In this document: piece after piece, positions 33,836-41,319 of the stretch
Layout: every line of letters starts with the position of its first letter
How positions within the stretch are numbered: position 1 is the stretch's first letter
Assembly: GCA_035551475.1 (NCBI GenBank)
Contig: DASZMX010000017.1
Location: forward strand, 1-43,158
Direction: 5' to 3'
Origin: DASZMX01 sp035551475
GTDB lineage: Bacteria; Verrucomicrobiota; Verrucomicrobiia; Limisphaerales; Palsa-1400
DNA length: 43,158 nt
The notes under the pieces: model-generated
What the model saw: the letters and a program-made list of their open reading frames with translations, nothing else
The model's database searches: none
What the model was told of the DNA's origin: nothing
Translations under genes and position numbers: made by a program

Positions 33836-34824
33836 GGTTTGACGCGGGTGGAAATGATCCACAGCGACGCCGCCACCATGAGCGCCAGCGCCACAATCGA
33901 GCCCGTTAACGCCGGGGCATTGAGCGCCGCGATGGTTTCCGGGCGGATGTTTTTCAGCATGCCGCCGAGCAGCGGGATGTTGTCCTGCGCGGTTTGCAGG
34001 TCTTTGCTCAGGCCGAAAGTGGCAATCGCGATCTGGCGCAAATCATATGCGAAACTCAAATGCGCCAGCCACGGCTTGGTGTGCTCGGCAATCTTCACCA
34101 GCGGAAAGCCCAGCACCCACCAGACAAACCACAAGGCCACCGTCGATTTGTCCTTGGGCGACACGGCGGAAACGCCCAAAGCCAGCACGCTCAAAACGGT
34201 CAGCGCGCTCAAGCCATAAATCAGCACATTCAGCAGCGGCACGCGTGCGTGCCAGAAAAACCGCCAATCCGGCGAAAGCAAGTTCCCCAGAAACCACGCC
34301 GCGCAAACCGGCCCCAGCCAGGTGAGCGTCAACAAACCGAAAGCCACCGCAAATTTCCCGAGCAAATAATCGCCGCGCGTGACGGCTTTGGAGGAATAAA
34401 TAATAATCGCGTTGCTCGCGAGGTCGCGCGTCACGAAATACGGAATCGCCATCCCCAGCGCATAAATGCTGATGGGCGTCAGCGCCGTGGCGAAGAAATA
34501 AAAGAGGACGTTCTGCGTCGTGCGCACGGAAATCTCGGGGTGATCGCGCAGCCAGCTGGTGAAAAACACCACGAAACCTTGCAGATTGGAATTCAGGGTG
34601 GAAATCCAACGCACCAACAGGCTGTCTTCCACCAGCAATTGCCCCACCATGAAAAGCGCGCCCGCCACCGCCAGCCCAAAGAACCACGACGCCACGACGA
34701 CGTGCCGCATGAGCTTGATGCGCAGGCAGGCCGCCAGGCCGTTCCGCGCAATCACCCAGCGCCGCATCCACAGGCTCTCATGCACGCCCTCCCAATGTTG
34801 ATAATGCGCGTCGTGTATGGGCAT
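33832..34824 (-). CDS. ABC-2 type transporter permease (first pair)
   Basis: A 330-residue membrane protein with six or more hydrophobic segments: ~40-62, a short one before 110, 120-145, and four between 165 and 325. A soluble loop of ~40 residues follows helix 1. It belongs with the ATPase encoded just upstream (34826-35746), separated by one base. ATG at 34824 is chosen; the frame upstream of it overlaps that ATPase gene. The stop overlaps the next ATPase start by 4 bp. Confidence 0.85.
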   Translation of the reverse strand: MPIHDAHYQHWEGVHESLWMRRWVIARNGLAACLRIKLMRHVVVASWFFGLAVAGALFMVGQLLVEDSLLVRWISTLNSNLQGFVVFFTSWLRDHPEISVRTTQNVLFYFFATALTPISIYALGMAIPYFVTRDLASNAIIIYSSKAVTRGDYLLGKFAVAFGLLTLTWLGPVCAAWFLGNLLSPDWRFFWHARVPLLNVLIYGLSALTVLSVLALGVSAVSPKDKSTVALWFVWWVLGFPLVKIAEHTKPWLAHLSFAYDLRQIAIATFGLSKDLQTAQDNIPLLGGMLKNIRPETIAALNAPALTGSIVALALMVAASLWIISTRVKP

Positions 34825-34825
34825 A

Positions 34826-35746
34826 TCATGAAATTTCCAGCGCCTGCACAAACGTCTCCTCGAGCGCATTCGGGCTCGGGATGATTTCCAGCGGCGGAAT
34901 GCGCAACTCGTGCAACAAGCCCAGCAGCGGATTGAGCGAAGCCTCTTTGTGCTCCACCTTCAAACGCCCGTTGGAGAGCAATTCGCACGGCCATTGGCGC
35001 TGCGCGCAGGCGAGCTGCAATTTGCCGTGGCCCTCGGCGATCACCACTTCGGCCGCGCCGCGTTTGCGGGCCTGCAAGTTTTCCAGGGTGTCATGCACCA
35101 GCACCCGCCCGCGCGCGATGATGATGATGTCGTCGCAAATGCGCTCCACGTCATGCAACAAGTGCGATGAAAGCACGACGGTGATCTGGTAGCGGCGCCA
35201 CAGGTCAGACACGAGCTCCAGAATTTGCTCCTGGCCTTTGGGATCGAGGCCGTTCGTTGGCTCGTCGAGAAAAACAATTTCCGGGTCATGCACAATGGCT
35301 TGGGCCAGCTTCATGCGCTGCTTCATGCCTGTCGAATAGGTGTCAATCTTGCGATAGCGCTCCTGGCCCATGCCGACGAAATCGAGCATCTCGTGCGCGC
35401 GCTGCCGGGCGGCTTGAAACGGCAGGCCCGAAAGCTGCGCGCAATACGTGACATACTCGCAGCCGACCATGCCGGGGATGTGGCAATTTTGCTCCGGGGA
35501 ATAACCCACCCGTTTGCGGATGTCGCGGCCTTCCTCGCCCACTTCGCGCCCGAGCAGGCGGGCGGAGCCGGAGGTGATGGGCTGCAGTTGCAGGAGGCAC
35601 TTCATGAAAGTGCTCTTGCCCGCGCCGTTGGGCCCCAGCAAACCAATGGCGCCGGGAGCCACCTGCAAATCAATCCCGTCCAGGGCGCGCTGTGCGCCGA
35701 AGACTTTCGTCAAGCCGCGTGTTTCGATAACGGGCGCAGAGGGCAT
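34826..35746 (-). CDS. ABC transporter ATP-binding protein (first pair)
   Basis: A 306-residue ATPase with Walker A G-P-N-G-A-G-K-S-T at about 39-47, signature Y-S-T-G-M-K-Q-R, Walker B I-V-F-L-D-E-P and S-S-H switch. It is related to the second ATPase (32909-33835), with the same K-Q-R after the signature and a C-terminal accessory domain, so the two pairs look like paralogues. It starts 37 bp after the DUF2950 gene on the same strand and leads the four-gene exporter block. Confidence 0.94.
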   Translation of the reverse strand: MPSAPVIETRGLTKVFGAQRALDGIDLQVAPGAIGLLGPNGAGKSTFMKCLLQLQPITSGSARLLGREVGEEGRDIRKRVGYSPEQNCHIPGMVGCEYVTYCAQLSGLPFQAARQRAHEMLDFVGMGQERYRKIDTYSTGMKQRMKLAQAIVHDPEIVFLDEPTNGLDPKGQEQILELVSDLWRRYQITVVLSSHLLHDVERICDDIIIIARGRVLVHDTLENLQARKRGAAEVVIAEGHGKLQLACAQRQWPCELLSNGRLKVEHKEASLNPLLGLLHELRIPPLEIIPSPNALEETFVQALEIS

Positions 35747-35783
35747 TTCGTGTCACGCACTCTGCGGGGAAACCGGCGGAGGG

Positions 35784-36557
35784 TCAAGGTTCCGCTGCGC
35801 CGTTTTCCGCCACCACCGTCCAATTGGCGTCCGGCGCATAACGCTTCATGCGGCCGGCGATCGAGGCGGTGTCCTCATCCAGATTCTGTTGATAGACCTT
35901 CCCATCTTCACTCACCAGGAACGTCATGATCCCCGATTTGCCCCACACCGCGGGGTAAGCCACCAACGCGTAGCCGCCCGTCATCTTGCCGTGCGAAATA
36001 TATTTCGACGCCCCGCGCGTCAGCACCTTGAAGACGTAACCATGGATGATATTGGTGTGCTTGAGCGTCATCCAATCGCGCGCATACTCGTGATGCTCGT
36101 CGAAATAGGCTTTTTGCGCGTCGGCGTAGCGATGGCAGATGCCAATGGCGTAAAGCTCGTCCGCGCCGATGTGGCGGGTGATGATTTCCTCGCGCCCCGC
36201 CACGGTGTCAAACATCCATTGGCCATTGGTCTTCACCAACGGAATGGGAAACGGCCATTGGTTCGTGCCGATGCTCAGGATGACCCGGTCGCTGCCCTCG
36301 GGCTCCGGCACGCAGGCTTCCGCAATCGCCTGCGAGAATTCGTGAAAATTCCGTTTGTCCTGTTTCTCATCGCCCGTGAGAAACTGATGGATCTCGGGGC
36401 CAAAAATGTCATGCACGGTTGTTTTGTCCCCGGACTCGGCGGCTTCGCGCAGGGCTTTCGTGGCGTCCTCGGGCGAAGCAAACAGGCGTTGCGCCTGGAG
36501 CGGGCAGGAACCCGCCAGCGCGACTGCGACGACCAAAGCAAAAAAATAGTTTTTCAT
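35784..36557 (-). CDS. DUF2950 domain secreted protein
   Basis: A 257-residue exported protein with signal peptide (~1-22, ending L-Q-A-Q). It carries the DUF2950 blocks: F-A-S-P-E-D-A-T-K-A-L at the start, W-P-F-P-I-P-L-V-K, W-M-F-D-T-V-A-G-R-E-E-I, A-D-E-L-Y-A-I-G-I-C, H-G-Y-V-F-K-V-L, M-T-G-G-Y-A-L-V-A-Y-P-A-V-W-G and I-M-T-F-L-V-S-E-D-G-K-V-Y-Q. Compared with my recollection of the family (~300 residues), the middle section between the Tyr/Ala helix and the H-G-Y-x-F block is short. The function of DUF2950 is unknown. It lies 12 bp after the lipoprotein gene and 37 bp before the ABC block, so they may be co-transcribed. Confidence 0.85.
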   Translation of the reverse strand: MKNYFFALVVAVALAGSCPLQAQRLFASPEDATKALREAAESGDKTTVHDIFGPEIHQFLTGDEKQDKRNFHEFSQAIAEACVPEPEGSDRVILSIGTNQWPFPIPLVKTNGQWMFDTVAGREEIITRHIGADELYAIGICHRYADAQKAYFDEHHEYARDWMTLKHTNIIHGYVFKVLTRGASKYISHGKMTGGYALVAYPAVWGKSGIMTFLVSEDGKVYQQNLDEDTASIAGRMKRYAPDANWTVVAENGAAEP

Positions 36558-36569
36558 AAAGTTGTCAAA

Positions 36570-36797
36570 TTAACGATGACCGTGGCCGCCATGCACAAAA
36601 CCCCGGCTATAGGAGCCGCGGTGCCGCGCCTCTCGGTCGAAGCCCCCATGGTGATAACCGCCGAAAACAAACGTGTCGGGCGCATCGACATACACGCCCC
36701 CGCCGCCCGGCCCCGCATAACCCACGCAACCCGTTAACGCGGCCAAAAATATCCCGCCTAACGCCACCCCCAACCCGGCCCATCGCATCTTTTTCAT
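36570..36797 (-). CDS. Small glycine/histidine-rich lipoprotein
   Basis: A 75-residue protein with a lipoprotein signal peptide: basic start M-K-K-M-R, hydrophobic core and lipobox L-T-G-C with Cys23. The mature part is rich in Gly, His, Tyr and Arg (G-G-Y-H-H-G-G, then R-G-S-Y-S-R-G-F-V-H-G-G-H-G-H-R) and could bind metal or be a structural surface peptide. ATG at 36797 is chosen since it gives the signal; the frame stays open upstream across zwf. It heads the minus-strand run and is divergent from zwf (85-bp gap). Confidence 0.75.
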   Translation of the reverse strand: MKKMRWAGLGVALGGIFLAALTGCVGYAGPGGGGVYVDAPDTFVFGGYHHGGFDREARHRGSYSRGFVHGGHGHR

Positions 36798-36882
36798 AGG
36801 GCTACTGTAAGCGGCGCCAGACCCGGCGCCATAAGGGCTTTCCCTATTGTTCGCTCCGGCGGCGGGTGTGTACGTTAGGGCG

Positions 36883-38352
36883 ATGAACGCGCCAACCATC
36901 ATTGTGATTTTCGGCGGGGCCGGCGACCTGACGTGGCGGAAGTTGATTCCGTCGCTGTTTGATTTACAGCGGGACAAACGCATGCCGGCCCATTTTGCCA
37001 TCATCGCCGTGGATCGTGTCGCCCTGACCGACCAGGCGCTGCGGAAACGGCTGCTCGACGGCGTGAAAAAATTCGCGCGCCCCGGGAAACTGAACCTGAC
37101 GGAATGGAGACGATTTGCCGGCCATATTAATTATCTGCGCGGCGACTTTCAGGATCCCGCCATTTACACGCGGCTCGCCGCCGATTGCGCGGCGCGGGAA
37201 AAAAAGTGGCGCAACCAGGCCAGCCGCATTTTCCACATGGCGATTCCGCCGTCCCTGCTGGCCGTGATTCCGGAAAGGCTCGCCGCCGCCGGCCTGAGCC
37301 AGGACCGCGCCCACGCGCGCATCGTGGTGGAAAAACCCATCGGCCACGACCTCGCTTCCGCCCAGGACTTGAACCGCACGTTGACGAAAAGTTTCGCGGA
37401 ATCGCAGATTTTTAGAATTGACCATTACCTCGGCAAGGAAACGGTGCAGAACATTCTCGCCTTTCGATTCGCCAACCCGCTGTTCGAGCCAATTTGGAAT
37501 CGGCGCTACGTGGACCACGTGACGATCACGGTCGCCGAAACGGTGGGTGTCGGCCATCGCGGCGGCTATTACGATCACGCCGGCGCCTTGCGCGACATGG
37601 TGCAGAATCACCTTTTGCAATTGCTCTGCCTGGTGGCGATGGAGCCGATGGGCTCCTTTCAGGCCAACGAACTGCGCGATAAAAAACTCGACGTGCTGCG
37701 CGCCGTCCGCCGCATCGAAGCGGGGGACGTGGCGTCCTGCGCAATTCGCGGGCAATATGGCCCGGGCAAGGTGGGCGCAAAACGTGTGCGCGGCTATCGC
37801 CACGAAGAGCAAGTGGCGCGCGATTCGCAGACCGAAACCTACGCGGCGCTCAAGCTTTGGGTGGATAATTGGCGCTGGGAAGGCGTGCCATTTTTATTGC
37901 GCACCGGCAAATGCCTGCCCGTGCAACGCTCCGAGATCGCCATTCAATTCCGCGATGTGCCGCACCAAATCTTTCCCCACGAAGCGCGCCGCGCCTGGCA
38001 TCCCTCGCGGCTCGTGATGTCGATCCAGCCGGAGGAAGCCATCATGCTCGGTTTCCAAGCCAAGTATCCCGGGCCGGAAATGCAGTTGCGCCCGGTCGAG
38101 ATGCACTTCAATTACCGGGAAAGTTTTGCCGTGCCTTCGCCGGACGCCTACGAAACGCTGCTCTGGGACGTGATGCAAAATGATCCCACGCTTTTCATGC
38201 GCGCCGATCAGGTGGAAGCGGCCTGGCAAATTCTGATGCCCGTCCTCGACGGCTGGGCGGCGCATCCCGCGCGCCACTTTCCCAATTACGCGGCGGGAAC
38301 CTGGGGGCCCAAAGCCGCGACCGCATTTTTTGGCAAAGACGAAAACGCATGA
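36883..38352 (+). CDS. zwf: Glucose-6-phosphate 1-dehydrogenase
   Basis: Zwf oxidises glucose-6-phosphate to 6-phosphogluconolactone with NADP, the entry to the pentose phosphate pathway. The 489 residues show the dinucleotide fold I-F-G-G-A-G-D-L-T-W-R-K-L, V-E-K-P-I-G, the active-site R-I-D-H-Y-L-G-K-E, R-G-G-Y-Y-D-H-A-G-A-L-R-D-M-V-Q-N-H and the C-terminal beta sheet with F-L-L-R-T-G-K. The ATG at 36883 is chosen; a TTG at 36847 is open in frame but gives an extra tail. The stop overlaps the start of the kinase gene (ATGA, 38349-38352). Confidence 0.97.
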   Translation: MNAPTIIVIFGGAGDLTWRKLIPSLFDLQRDKRMPAHFAIIAVDRVALTDQALRKRLLDGVKKFARPGKLNLTEWRRFAGHINYLRGDFQDPAIYTRLAADCAAREKKWRNQASRIFHMAIPPSLLAVIPERLAAAGLSQDRAHARIVVEKPIGHDLASAQDLNRTLTKSFAESQIFRIDHYLGKETVQNILAFRFANPLFEPIWNRRYVDHVTITVAETVGVGHRGGYYDHAGALRDMVQNHLLQLLCLVAMEPMGSFQANELRDKKLDVLRAVRRIEAGDVASCAIRGQYGPGKVGAKRVRGYRHEEQVARDSQTETYAALKLWVDNWRWEGVPFLLRTGKCLPVQRSEIAIQFRDVPHQIFPHEARRAWHPSRLVMSIQPEEAIMLGFQAKYPGPEMQLRPVEMHFNYRESFAVPSPDAYETLLWDVMQNDPTLFMRADQVEAAWQILMPVLDGWAAHPARHFPNYAAGTWGPKAATAFFGKDENA

Positions 38353-39011
38353 ACATATTGGTCATCGACGTGGGCGGGACGCACATCAAGGTGCGTTCCA
38401 CGACGCACCCGGGAAAAATCGAAATCAACTCCGGGCCGGAAATGACGCCGCGCAAAATGGTGGCAGCCGTCACGGCGGCCACGAAAGGCTGGCCCATCGA
38501 TGTCATCACCATCGGCTACCCTGGCGCCGTCCTGCATGGGCGCATCGCGAGCGAGCCGCACAATCTCGGCCAGGGCTGGGTGGGTTACAATTTCAAGCGC
38601 GCCTTCCGGCGCCCCTTGAAAATTATAAATGACGCCGCCATGCAGGCGCTCGGCAGCTACGAAGGCCGGCACATGCTCTTTCTCGGGCTTGGCACCGGCT
38701 TGGGTTCGGCCTTGATTGTGGATGGCGTCCTGGAGCCGATGGAACTGGCGCACCTGCCCTATCGCAAGGGCCGCACCTATGAGGAGTACGTCGGACTGGC
38801 CGGGTTGAAACGGCTCGGAAAAAAGAAGTGGCGGCGGCGCGTGGCGGAAGTCGTGCGCTTGCTGCAAAAAGCGCTGGAAGCGGACTATGTCGTGCTCGGC
38901 GGCGGCAATGCCCGCCTGCTCAAACGCCTGCCGCCCGGCGCCCGGCTCGGGAATAACGCGCATGCCTTTCGCGGCGGCTGCCGCCTTTGGACCAATCACG
39001 GCAAACCATGA
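38349..39011 (+). CDS. ROK-family sugar kinase, polyphosphate-glucokinase-like
   Basis: The 220-residue protein has the ROK/ASKHA nucleotide site V-I-D-V-G-G-T-H-I-K, I-N-D-A-A-M-Q-A (catalytic Asp), L-G-L-G-T-G-L-G-S-A-L, E-L-A-H-L, and V-V-L-G-G-G-N-A-R-L. It lacks the C-x-C-G-x-x-G-C zinc motif of typical ROK glucokinases and resembles the polyphosphate glucokinase group, which is ~250 residues; this one is shorter. It would make glucose-6-phosphate, the substrate of Zwf encoded just upstream with 4-bp overlap. Use of polyphosphate versus ATP is not proven by sequence. Confidence 0.85.
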   Translation: MNILVIDVGGTHIKVRSTTHPGKIEINSGPEMTPRKMVAAVTAATKGWPIDVITIGYPGAVLHGRIASEPHNLGQGWVGYNFKRAFRRPLKIINDAAMQALGSYEGRHMLFLGLGTGLGSALIVDGVLEPMELAHLPYRKGRTYEEYVGLAGLKRLGKKKWRRRVAEVVRLLQKALEADYVVLGGGNARLLKRLPPGARLGNNAHAFRGGCRLWTNHGKP

Positions 39012-39577
39012 AAATAAAATTCTGGCCCCATCTTGGCGCCGCTCTCCTCGGGAGCGTCCTGTTGTCCGCCTGTCAATCCGCCCCGCCGCATTCCCCGCCG
39101 GAGCCGGAAAGATGGCAGGCCACACGAAACAATTGCTACAGCCTTCTGCACCAGCTCCTGGACCAGGAAAAAGATGTCAGCAAATTGCGCTTCATCAAGC
39201 ACGAGGACGCCAATCTCAAGAACCTGCTGAAGAAAGTGTCCGACGCCTCGCGCGCCGCCGCCGCTCATCTGGAGCTTTTTGCGAAAGACGACCCCGCCCT
39301 CGCGCTCGAGGAATATCGCCTGCCTGCCGGCGAAAAAATGACGCGCGACTCCATCAGCGCCGCGGAGCAAAATGAATTGCTCAAAAGCTCCGGGGACCAA
39401 CTGGAAATGATTCTCATCTTGACCCAGGTGGAGGCGTTGAACTACGCCTCGCATCTCGCGAAAGTCGCGGCGGAAAATGATTTGCAGCCGGAGCGCGCGC
39501 GCTATCTCAAGGGCCTGAGCCACGAAATGAGCGTGCTGCACGAGGAGGTCATAGGACAGCTTTCATTGCGGCGCTGA
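39008..39577 (+). CDS. Putative lipoprotein of unknown function
   Basis: A 189-residue protein with basic N terminus, hydrophobic core and lipobox L-S-A-C (Cys near 23), then a proline-rich linker (A-P-P-H-S-P-P-E-P-E) and a ~150-residue helical part rich in Leu/Glu/Lys with probable coiled coil. I do not recognise the domain. The ATG at 39008 overlaps the kinase stop (ATGA 39008-39011). The 3' end overlaps the convergent MFS gene by 15 bp. Its coupling to zwf and the glucokinase suggests common expression, not necessarily common function. Confidence 0.7.
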   Translation: MKIKFWPHLGAALLGSVLLSACQSAPPHSPPEPERWQATRNNCYSLLHQLLDQEKDVSKLRFIKHEDANLKNLLKKVSDASRAAAAHLELFAKDDPALALEEYRLPAGEKMTRDSISAAEQNELLKSSGDQLEMILILTQVEALNYASHLAKVAAENDLQPERARYLKGLSHEMSVLHEEVIGQLSLRR

Positions 39578-40951
39578 GCCCGGCTCGCGTTTCCGTCCGG
39601 GCGCGCTGGTTTCCGCCGGGTAATCCGGGTGGTGGGAATTGGCGGTGATCGCCTCCCAGATCGTTTCCCAAAACGTCCGCGGGCCGAGCTGCCGCCGCGC
39701 CATATTGTCGATGGCCGGTTCCCGCACGAATAAAAAGACCAGCATCACCACCAGCAGAATTCCCATCATCAATCGCAAAACCAAAGGCGGGGACATGTAA
39801 TGCGTGAGAAAACCGGCGCAGAGATGGCCCAGCGGCAATCCGCCCTGATTGGCCAGCAACATAATGGACAGGACACGCCCGCGATTGGCATCCGTGGCGA
39901 GCAACTGATTGGCCGTATTGGTGGGATTAAGGCTGAGCAGCCAAAACATCCCGCTGCACACGAGGATTCCCAGGCTCAGCGCCGGAGTGCGCGAAAAACT
40001 AAAAAGCAAACCGAGCGCGGCAAAAACGCACATCGCCAGCGGAATGAGATGATGCCGCGGATAATACGACGGGATAAACGAAAGGATGAACGCGCCCAGG
40101 ATCGAACCGAGCCCAATCGCGGAAAGCATCAGGCCAAACATCGTTGGACCGCCCTTGAGAATGCTTTGCGCAAACACCGGCAGCAAACCTTGCAACGGCG
40201 CCGCCAAAAACATAAACGCCACACTCATCACCGTGAGCCGCCGCGTGCCGGGGCTGGTCCAAACAAATTTCACCCCTTCCCGCAAATCGGCCAGCACGGA
40301 AAAATTCGCCGGTCGCGCCGGAGCTGGGGCGCTCGGGATGGAAATCAACAGCGCAATCAAGAGCGGCAGAAAAGTGAGAGCGTTGAACGTGAACGCGCCC
40401 GCGATGCCCACGGCGCCAATGATGCCGGCCGCCAGCATCGGGCCGCACAGCCGCGCCATATTGAATTGCACCGAATTCAGCGCCAGCGCCGGGCTCAATT
40501 GCTCCCGCGTCACTAGGCTGGGCACCACCGCCAGAAACACCGGCCCGTTCAGCGCCCAAACAATTCCTTCCAGGAAAGTGAAAACGATCACCACCCACGG
40601 CGTCGCCTTTCCCAAAAATGCGGCGACGGCAAGGCCGACGCCCAGCGCGCACGCCGCCGATTGCAATATGATCAGCCACGTTTTGCGATTGACCCGATCA
40701 GAAATGACCCCCGCCACCAGCGCCAGCAACAGCACGGGGCAGAAATCCGCAAATTGCAAAATCTCCACGAACAGCGCCTGATGCGCCTGGCCCGCCGTTT
40801 GGCTCGTCACCGCCCAACTTTGCGCGGCATTTTCCGTCCAGTTCCCCGTGTTGGAAATGCAGGCCCCCACCCAGAAAACCAGAAACGCGCGATTGCGCAA
40901 CACACCCGCCGCCCGGCTTAATCCGGTGGAATTTGGCGGCGCTTTATCCAT
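39563..40951 (-). CDS. MFS transporter (EntS/MFS_3-type exporter)
   Basis: A 462-residue major facilitator with about twelve hydrophobic helices. The pattern R-N-R-A-F-L-V-F-W-V-G-A-C-I-S-N-T-G-N-W in helix 1, G-V-I-S-D-R-V-N-R-K in loop 2-3 (the MFS motif A), V-T-R-E-Q-L-S-P-A-L-A-L-N-S near loop 4-5, and G-P-M-L-A-A-G are typical of the enterobactin-exporter/MFS_3 group. ATG at 40951 is chosen; an upstream in-frame start adds 14 residues. The C-terminal ~50 residues are soluble and basic. The substrate is unknown; efflux is likely. Its 3' end overlaps the convergent lipoprotein gene by 15 bp. Confidence 0.88.
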   Translation of the reverse strand: MDKAPPNSTGLSRAAGVLRNRAFLVFWVGACISNTGNWTENAAQSWAVTSQTAGQAHQALFVEILQFADFCPVLLLALVAGVISDRVNRKTWLIILQSAACALGVGLAVAAFLGKATPWVVIVFTFLEGIVWALNGPVFLAVVPSLVTREQLSPALALNSVQFNMARLCGPMLAAGIIGAVGIAGAFTFNALTFLPLLIALLISIPSAPAPARPANFSVLADLREGVKFVWTSPGTRRLTVMSVAFMFLAAPLQGLLPVFAQSILKGGPTMFGLMLSAIGLGSILGAFILSFIPSYYPRHHLIPLAMCVFAALGLLFSFSRTPALSLGILVCSGMFWLLSLNPTNTANQLLATDANRGRVLSIMLLANQGGLPLGHLCAGFLTHYMSPPLVLRLMMGILLVVMLVFLFVREPAIDNMARRQLGPRTFWETIWEAITANSHHPDYPAETSAPGRKREPGSAPQ

Positions 40952-41151
40952 GCACAATTCTAGCGCGGACGACGGTGCGTGCAAAGCGAGCAAGTTGCCT
41001 CATTTTCATTCCCCTGATGTCTCAGAGCGCGGATTTGGCGTCCAGAAGGCGTTCCGCAAACAGGACACAATCATCCCAAAGTTGGACAGTTTTCGCCCGC
41101 GCGAGAGTTTTTGCCGGGGATGCAACCTGATTTTTTCCTCTATTCGTAAGG

Positions 41152-41167
41152 TGGCATATCCATTGCT
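41152..41167 (+). promoter_or_regulatory. Sigma-54 (-24/-12) promoter upstream of GH9
   Basis: TGGCAT, five bases, TTGCT matches the sigma-54 consensus TGGCAC-N5-TTGCW, with the invariant GG and GC at the right spacing. Transcription would start about 12 bp downstream, near 41179, giving a leader of about 140 nt. It would need an enhancer-binding protein such as the NtrC-type regulator encoded at 17320-18768. Confidence 0.6.
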
Positions 41168-41208
41168 AGAACCCAAGCGATTCACTCAGTTGCCCTTAGG
41201 GGGGTGAC

Positions 41209-41244
41209 GGAGGCGGTGCCAGAGAGACTACCAGGCCGCCCTCC
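41209..41244 (+). promoter_or_regulatory. Leader hairpin in GH9 5' UTR
   Basis: GGAGGCGG (41209-41216) pairs with CCGCCCTCC (41236-41244) with one bulged C; the inner bases GGT and ACC can extend the stem. It sits about 75 bp ahead of the start codon. It could be a regulatory structure or an RNA-stabilising hairpin; no known riboswitch pattern was recognised. Confidence 0.35.
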
Positions 41245-41305
41245 AAAAATACATTAGAACGCAATCAGGGTCGTAGTCGTCTGTTGGCAGGCTTTCGCCG
41301 CCGAA

Positions 41306-41311
41306 AAGGAG
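41306..41311 (+). promoter_or_regulatory. Strong Shine-Dalgarno AAGGAG
   Basis: AAGGAG ends 8 bases before the ATG at 41320, an ideal spacing. Most genes in this window have no clear Shine-Dalgarno site, so this one stands out and fixes the start of the GH9 gene. Confidence 0.8.
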
Positions 41312-41319
41312 AAACACGC

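Larger units (their letters stand above)
40952..41319. other. 368-bp intergenic region upstream of the GH9 gene
   Basis: No gene that I can support lies in this divergent gap; short frames on the plus strand here have no start context or similarity. It holds the sigma-54-like promoter (41152-41167), a CCCTTAGGG palindrome at 41193-41201, a GC-rich hairpin (41209-41244) and the Shine-Dalgarno site (41306-41311). The hairpin and palindrome fall in what would be the ~140-nt leader of the GH9 mRNA. Confidence 0.6.

Noticed and set aside
36813..36830. GGCGCC repeated 12 bp apart in the lipoprotein/zwf gap
   Set aside because: The hexamer is itself palindromic and common in GC-rich DNA; no T run or operator pattern supports it as a site.
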